From contig NZ_JAUSWH010000017.1 of assembly GCF_030815125.1 (NCBI RefSeq), positions 1 through 64,000 on the forward strand: 64,000 nucleotides of DNA, given 5' to 3'. Origin of the DNA: Allorhizobium paknamense. Its GTDB lineage: Bacteria > Pseudomonadota > Alphaproteobacteria > Rhizobiales > Rhizobiaceae. Under the pieces are notes generated by a model that did no database searches, was not told the origin of the DNA, and saw only the letters and a program-made list of their open reading frames with translations. Positions 59,983-64,000 of this stretch are shown piece by piece. The position numbers were made by a program, and so were the translations under genes. The stretch's first letter is position 1, and every line of letters begins with the position of its first letter.

Positions 59983-60794
59983 TAGTTGCCGCTCCTCCTG
60001 CGTTTGCTGGCATCAGGATCCGGTTTCGGAGCCATGATGTCAGGATCAGGTGCTGCAAAGTCCGGCTTGCGGAGGTTGAAAATGCACGTCCACTGGTTTC
60101 CGTCCCGGAGCGTGTATTGCGTGGCTACGCCGTCAACGACGATGTATTCGCCTTCCTTGCGGAAGTTTCGCAGGGTCTCGGAGAAGTCGGATTGAACGGC
60201 AAAAATGGCCGGCACGGTCCCTCGGCCGAACTTGAAAAAGGTCTTCTTTCCGTCATCGAAGACCATTGTCGGCTTCAGCGCCGCGTCGCCCGAGAAAGAG
60301 TAGTCAATATTGACGTTCGCTTTGTCGATGCTCGAAATGTTCGGGTTAGCTGCCCGAAACTCAGCCTCCTTCCGCAGAGACTCATTCAGGTTCTTCTCCG
60401 GATAAACGAAGCGAATGCCGAAGACCTTTTTCCCTGCTTCCGGTGCATAGTCATTGAGCTCAAGGAAGTAGATCCTCTTTGAGGTCACCACGTTCATGTT
60501 TGTGGAAACGTCCTTGGCTATCGGCTTGACGAAAAGGATGTTGCCCTTTTCGGACGGGGCAACCTGCCAACTGTCGGTGTCACCAAGCGAGATCGTCTCA
60601 AACTTCTCATCTTCGTCAAAGATGATCATCGTTGAGATGCCGTAGGTCGCAGATACCTTCACGACGTTGTTCGGCTGATAGACGACACTGGTCACACGCG
60701 CATCCAGACTGCCAGGGCGGGGCTGTTGCGCCGCATAGGCTTGGACCATCGTGAGAGCGGCGATCGACGCCGCCAGAGGCAAGCCATATTTCAC
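59982..60794 (-). CDS. virB9: Type IV secretion outer-membrane protein VirB9
   Basis: 270 residues with a signal peptide ending QAYA near residue 21. VirB9/CagX features: SVVYQPNNVVKVSATYGIST, WQVAPSEKGNILFVKPIAKD and, near the end, KTFFKFGRGTVPAIFAVQSD. It forms the outer-membrane core complex with VirB10 and usually VirB7. It is four bases overlapped with virB8, so the operon is tightly coupled. Confidence 0.95.
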   Translation of the reverse strand: MKYGLPLAASIAALTMVQAYAAQQPRPGSLDARVTSVVYQPNNVVKVSATYGISTMIIFDEDEKFETISLGDTDSWQVAPSEKGNILFVKPIAKDVSTNMNVVTSKRIYFLELNDYAPEAGKKVFGIRFVYPEKNLNESLRKEAEFRAANPNISSIDKANVNIDYSFSGDAALKPTMVFDDGKKTFFKFGRGTVPAIFAVQSDFSETLRNFRKEGEYIVVDGVATQYTLRDGNQWTCIFNLRKPDFAAPDPDIMAPKPDPDASKRRRSGN

Positions 60795-61483
60795 TGCTGG
60801 CCTCCCGAGGTCACCGTTTCCTGATCACGGCGGTAGTCATACACCTGGAAGCCCAACGGGTTTTCGAAGCGCCATTCGTTGCGCTCTGGCGTATCCGTGT
60901 AGCGATAGCGAACAATAGAGATGAAGTGGCGCGTGATGACGTCTGAATCAGAGCGCTCATGCGTCGAGAACCGGACGAGCGCCGTTGTCGTGTTGGGGAA
61001 GGTGACAGACTTTATGTCGACGGTGATCGACTTGTTTTTGCCGAGCCGGCGAGCTGGATTATCAGGGTTCGCGGCACTCCATTGGGCCTGGAGGTCGCGT
61101 GCTGCGTCGCCGGTGGAGAGCAAAGCTGCAATTCCAAAGTTCTGCTCGATGGCAAAAGGATCATAGCCCTCGCGGGATCGAATGTAACGGACGACATTCG
61201 CCTGAGTGACCGCCTGCTGATCGGTGATGTTCGATGTTCGGGTCAGCCCTGTCTTGACCTCAATGTAGCCAGTGTTCTTGTCGACCTCGACAATGTACGG
61301 CTCGAAGCTCTTGAGGGGCACGAGCATCACCAATGCGGAGAGCGACAGGATCGTGATGCCGCCGAAGATCAGCGTAATCAGCCAAGCGAACGCCTTGGAC
61401 CGTTTGGCCTTTTTGACGATCTCTTGTTCCCAACGGTCCCCATCCTGAAAATAGCTCCGGAGAGCATCGTTATTCTCTGCCAT
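60791..61483 (-). CDS. virB8: Type IV secretion inner-membrane protein VirB8
   Basis: 230 residues with one transmembrane helix (AFAWLITLIFGGITILSLSA, about 29-52) and a periplasmic VirB8 domain (VPLKSFEPYIVEVDKNTGYI, AVTQANVVRYIRSREGYDPF, RNEWRFENPLGFQVYDYRRD). It nucleates assembly of the channel at the inner membrane. It is 33 bases downstream of virB6. Confidence 0.95.
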   Translation of the reverse strand: MAENNDALRSYFQDGDRWEQEIVKKAKRSKAFAWLITLIFGGITILSLSALVMLVPLKSFEPYIVEVDKNTGYIEVKTGLTRTSNITDQQAVTQANVVRYIRSREGYDPFAIEQNFGIAALLSTGDAARDLQAQWSAANPDNPARRLGKNKSITVDIKSVTFPNTTTALVRFSTHERSDSDVITRHFISIVRYRYTDTPERNEWRFENPLGFQVYDYRRDQETVTSGGQQ

Positions 61484-61516
61484 GTATCCTAGCCCTTAAT
61501 TCCCGCCACCAGTTGC

Positions 61517-62545
61517 CTAGTTGGGCAGACTGTTGTTGGTAATTCTGTTTTGCATCGCTTCTGCTGCACCGGCGTTTTGGATGTTTTCCCTCATGCCGGC
61601 ATGGGTTCTGGCGCGTGCGGCCATTCCTAATTCTCCAGCCCTGCCGGCTACAGAACGTGTCGCGGTCAAAGCTCTTGCCGGCAGTGCAACCCCGGTCGCG
61701 TAGCCAACCGATCGAGCGATCTGCCCAACGCCCGTTGCCACGCCCCCGGTAATTCCCTGGGCGAGAGTTTGGATGTTGAAGAGGACAAAAGCACCAGCCG
61801 CACAGATCAGGACGAAAGCCGAGATATCGTCTAGCTGGATCTCGTTCGCGGATGCTGCCGCTGCCACCTTCTGCAGTTCAGCGTCCATGGTCGTGATGAG
61901 AAAGGCGGCGACGACGTACACGAAGAGCGGAATGATCGCGTACGTCAAAACCTGCTGGAACCAAGCCATTCCGTACTGGCGTGTGGAATCAAACAATAGG
62001 CAGGCGATAAAAATCGGTGCAGTGCCAAGCAGCACCCACATCATCACCTTCGCAAGCACGAGGATGGCAAGCGCAACGGCAATGAACAGCCCAACCGCCA
62101 GCATGATCAGGAACCCTACGAGGCCCGGTAGAATGGCGAAGTAGCCTGACTGCTCCGCGAATGCTGCTGCTGCCTCATTCGCCGTCTCCCAGATCATGGA
62201 GAGGCCGTCTGTCGGCTCAGTTATCCCGGTACTGCTAGCCGTCAGGAGCGCCCGCCCCACGTCTTCAGGCGTGTTGTTCAGCCAGTCGTAAAAGAAGAGT
62301 TGGAAGTTGCCCCACTGATCAATAAAGGCGACGATAAGTATCATCCGCACGACCCGGCCGACGATCTCGCCGACGCTCACTCGCGCGGTCCCCATGACGA
62401 GTTGAAGTCCGTAATAGGCGACGTAGGCAATAAGCATGATCGTCAACAAGGGCATGATCTCGTCGCCAACGACCTCGTAAGCCCGTTGGGAGAAATTCCG
62501 CCCTGCATCTTCAAGAGCCTCAAGCAGGCCGCCTAGAAAGTTCAT
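61517..62545 (-). CDS. virB6: Type IV secretion polytopic protein VirB6
   Basis: 342 residues from ATG 62545 (MNFLGGLLEALEDAGRNFSQ), chosen over an upstream in-frame start because GGAGAG precedes it and the upstream codons overlap the lipoprotein gene. Six or more transmembrane helices, e.g. GLVGFLIMLAVGLFIAVALA and LAILVLAKVMMWVLLGTAPI, the VirB6/TrbL pattern. It forms part of the inner-membrane passage. The C-terminal ~70 residues are soluble. Confidence 0.93.
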   Translation of the reverse strand: MNFLGGLLEALEDAGRNFSQRAYEVVGDEIMPLLTIMLIAYVAYYGLQLVMGTARVSVGEIVGRVVRMILIVAFIDQWGNFQLFFYDWLNNTPEDVGRALLTASSTGITEPTDGLSMIWETANEAAAAFAEQSGYFAILPGLVGFLIMLAVGLFIAVALAILVLAKVMMWVLLGTAPIFIACLLFDSTRQYGMAWFQQVLTYAIIPLFVYVVAAFLITTMDAELQKVAAAASANEIQLDDISAFVLICAAGAFVLFNIQTLAQGITGGVATGVGQIARSVGYATGVALPARALTATRSVAGRAGELGMAARARTHAGMRENIQNAGAAEAMQNRITNNSLPN

Positions 62546-62549
62546 GGGG

Positions 62550-62786
62550 TCACTGCTCTCCGCTTGCAGCGAAAGCGTCGATCGCCGCCAGCGCCTCCGA
62601 TGGGTTGCCATTCACGCTGGTCATTGGTCCACATTCCTGTCGCGGATCCTCGGCGTAGGATGTGAGGTTTGCCGGCCTCTTGCATGGTGCAGTCTTCTCT
62701 TTCGGAGCACCGGCGCAGCCAGTTACGCCGACAGCAACCAGAACGGAGAGGAGCACAAAGCCTTTCACTCGAAATGTCTTAGTCAC
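62550..62786 (-). CDS. Small lipoprotein between virB5 and virB6 (entry exclusion or VirB7-like)
   Basis: 78 residues with a lipoprotein signal: hydrophobic helix then VTGC, the lipobox Cys near residue 24. The mature part has two more Cys (PCKRPANLTSYAEDPRQECG). It overlaps virB5 by eight bases and ends four bases before virB6. In IncN-type operons this slot is filled by the entry-exclusion lipoprotein Eex; in others VirB7 is the lipoprotein, but no other VirB7 candidate is seen between virB6 and virB8. Both readings fit. Confidence 0.8.
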   Translation of the reverse strand: MTKTFRVKGFVLLSVLVAVGVTGCAGAPKEKTAPCKRPANLTSYAEDPRQECGPMTSVNGNPSEALAAIDAFAASGEQ

Positions 62787-63477
62787 CGTAGGTCAGCGCC
62801 TTCTTGGTATTGGAGATGTCGACAAGGCGGCGCTGGTTTTGGGCCTGCAGGGAGCCGACCGCTCCGTTCATCACGCCAATCATTTCGTTGATCGTCAGGC
62901 CGGTTTGAACCTGCAGCTGCGTGTTCTGATCGATGGACCCCTTGATGTCTTGGGCCTGGCCGATCTGCTGACCTGCCTGCTGGAATGCCTGTGTTCGGGA
63001 CTGAACGGCCTGTTGCGAGCCGGTGACTAGGGCAGCAACTCCAAGGACGGTCTTCATCATCTCTTCGTAGGACTTGTCGCCGGAGAACGTGCTGTCCGCC
63101 TTGCCAGACAAGTTCTTTACTAGCTGAAGACCGTTGATGAAGGTGGTGGCAATCTGCCCGATGTCACCGCCCATGCTGCCGAAGTTCGGGACTCCGCCCT
63201 GCATCAGGCTATCGAGTGACGGCATCTGAGAAACGCTGAACCCTTGACCAACGGCGAGGTTCTGCATGGGATTTGAAACGCTCCCGCGATCCCCCGTGAC
63301 GGCTTTAAGCGTCTCTTCTACCGTCTTCAGAACCTCCTTGTTCGTATCCAGGATCTGATCGGTCGTCTGAGAGGTTTCCGTTGCAATCTTCAGGTTGGCG
63401 CTGTCGATCACGGGAACCTGTGCATGCGCGGTAGACGCCATCGCTAGCGAAAACGCAGTCAGGAATGCTCTTTTCAT
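62779..63477 (-). CDS. virB5: Type IV secretion minor pilin VirB5
   Basis: 232 residues from ATG 63477 (MKRAFLTAFSLAMASTAHAQ; six further in-frame residues upstream are possible). Signal peptide cleaved after AHA. The mature protein is helical with LQVQTGLTINEMIGVMNGAV and a C-terminal RRLVDISNTKKALTYGD, as in VirB5/TrbJ-type minor pilins. It should sit at the pilus tip and touch recipients. Located between the truncated window-edge gene and the lipoprotein gene. Confidence 0.85.
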   Translation of the reverse strand: MKRAFLTAFSLAMASTAHAQVPVIDSANLKIATETSQTTDQILDTNKEVLKTVEETLKAVTGDRGSVSNPMQNLAVGQGFSVSQMPSLDSLMQGGVPNFGSMGGDIGQIATTFINGLQLVKNLSGKADSTFSGDKSYEEMMKTVLGVAALVTGSQQAVQSRTQAFQQAGQQIGQAQDIKGSIDQNTQLQVQTGLTINEMIGVMNGAVGSLQAQNQRRLVDISNTKKALTYGD

Positions 63478-63491
63478 GGCCGTTCTCCTTG

Positions 63492-64000
63492 TCATTCGGT
63501 GCTCAACATCAGCTTCATGTCAGCCTCTGGTTCGAGTTTTCGAACGCAGGCCTTTTCCTCCGGATTCCACTCAAGCTGCAGTTCCTTGTCGCAGAGGTCA
63601 GCTACCTCGCGATCGTCTTGCCTCTCGTCTCGCTTGTAGTCGCTGGACCGCGAAGACCCCGAGAGCCCGCCCAGATCGAGTGCATTCTGAGAATTCATAA
63701 GCTCCGCCATCGTTGCTCCGAGGCGGATGACCTGGTTCATCATCTCGAGGTTCGCATTGCGTGCGCCAGAATTGTGGTCCCAGCTGTCTTGGATCGTGCC
63801 GCTTTCCACCTGGCCGAGTTGCTGAAGCCATGACGCGACGTTCCCGCTGTTTTCGGAAATCGACTGGCTGGTTGCCATTGAGTTGATCGTTGCGTCTCTC
63901 GCACCTGAAAAGCCCGACGTGCCTCCGCCGAAGTTTTCGGGGATGTTCGACACATCAGAGCCTCCAAACTGAGGCATCCACTTGCCCTTGATCGCGGCTA
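63492..64000 (-). CDS. Unidentified virB-operon protein, 5' end cut by the window
   Basis: The frame stays open from its stop at 63,492 to the edge of the window (at least 168 residues; the visible beginning reads AAIKGKWMPQFGGSDVSNIP). An ATG at 63977 exists, but the open frame upstream suggests that the protein extends further. The sequence is polar, Ser/Asn-rich in the middle, with DYKRDERQDDREVADLCDKE near the end. No family recognised. The 15-base gap to virB5 puts it in the same operon. Confidence 0.65.
   Translation of the reverse strand, partial: AAIKGKWMPQFGGSDVSNIPENFGGGTSGFSGARDATINSMATSQSISENSGNVASWLQQLGQVESGTIQDSWDHNSGARNANLEMMNQVIRLGATMAELMNSQNALDLGGLSGSSRSSDYKRDERQDDREVADLCDKELQLEWNPEEKACVRKLEPEADMKLMLSTE

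Noticed and set aside
1..64000. CRISPR arrays, rRNA or tRNA genes
   Set aside because: No regularly spaced repeats, ribosomal sequence or tRNA-like cloverleaf was noticed; without a scanning tool this is a visual judgement.

Overview
The window is almost certainly part of a conjugative plasmid from a member of the Rhizobiaceae (Rhizobium/Agrobacterium/Ensifer group). The main evidence is a complete repABC operon with its antisense RNA (45.9-49.6 kb), a VirB/VirD4 type IV secretion operon with relaxosome genes (50.4-64 kb), a pair I recognise as RcgA/RcgR conjugation regulators (29.4-32.0 kb), and alphaproteobacterial chemoreceptors and GGDEF/EAL proteins. All family names come from reading the protein sequences; no database was searched.

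Layout. 0-18 kb is accessory DNA: an IS1111-type transposase, an AraC regulator, three chemoreceptors, a GGDEF-EAL protein, an EAL protein, a PilZ protein, a zeta-type toxin with a 55-residue antitoxin, and decayed pieces of IS3, IS5, IS21 and IS630 elements around a broken D-apionate-lactonase-like gene. 18.5-32.6 kb is plasmid backbone of small, mostly unrecognised genes ending in rcgA-rcgR. It is interrupted at 21,492-27,957 by a complete Tn3-family transposon whose 45-bp ends and TGGATT direct repeats can be read exactly; removing it restores an uninterrupted 148-codon gene. 33.2-37.1 kb is a second signalling patch (GGDEF-EAL and a fourth chemoreceptor). 37.9-45.8 kb is a plus-strand block: a ParB-like protein, a second RepC with its own antisense-RNA unit, a secreted nuclease, a DUF736 protein, a VbhA-like/Fic pair and an ArdC anti-restriction protein. 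45.9-49.6 kb is repABC. 49.6-52.0 kb holds an XRE regulator and a VirC1-like operon, 52.0-52.6 kb the likely oriT, 52.6-55.7 kb the MobC-like protein, relaxase and a small membrane protein, and 55.7-64 kb virD4-virB11-B10-B9-B8-B6-lipoprotein-virB5 plus one gene cut by the window edge. VirB1-B4 are not in the window and would lie beyond 64 kb.

How it fits together. RepA/B partition the plasmid and repress repC, and the antisense RNA limits RepC. The relaxase, MobC-like and VirC1-like proteins should process oriT and hand the DNA to VirD4 and the VirB channel, with RcgA/RcgR setting transfer frequency. ArdC, the ParB-like protein and other plus-strand genes with long structured leaders look like establishment functions.

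The most interesting signal is the Fic protein at 43,585-44,661. Its last ~30 residues resemble the relaxase C-terminus (both contain R-x-R-N-R-D), which suggests that a Fic enzyme is carried into recipients by the conjugation channel. Its Fic motif has Glu where the second conserved Arg is expected, and the partner antitoxin has lost the matching inhibitory Glu.
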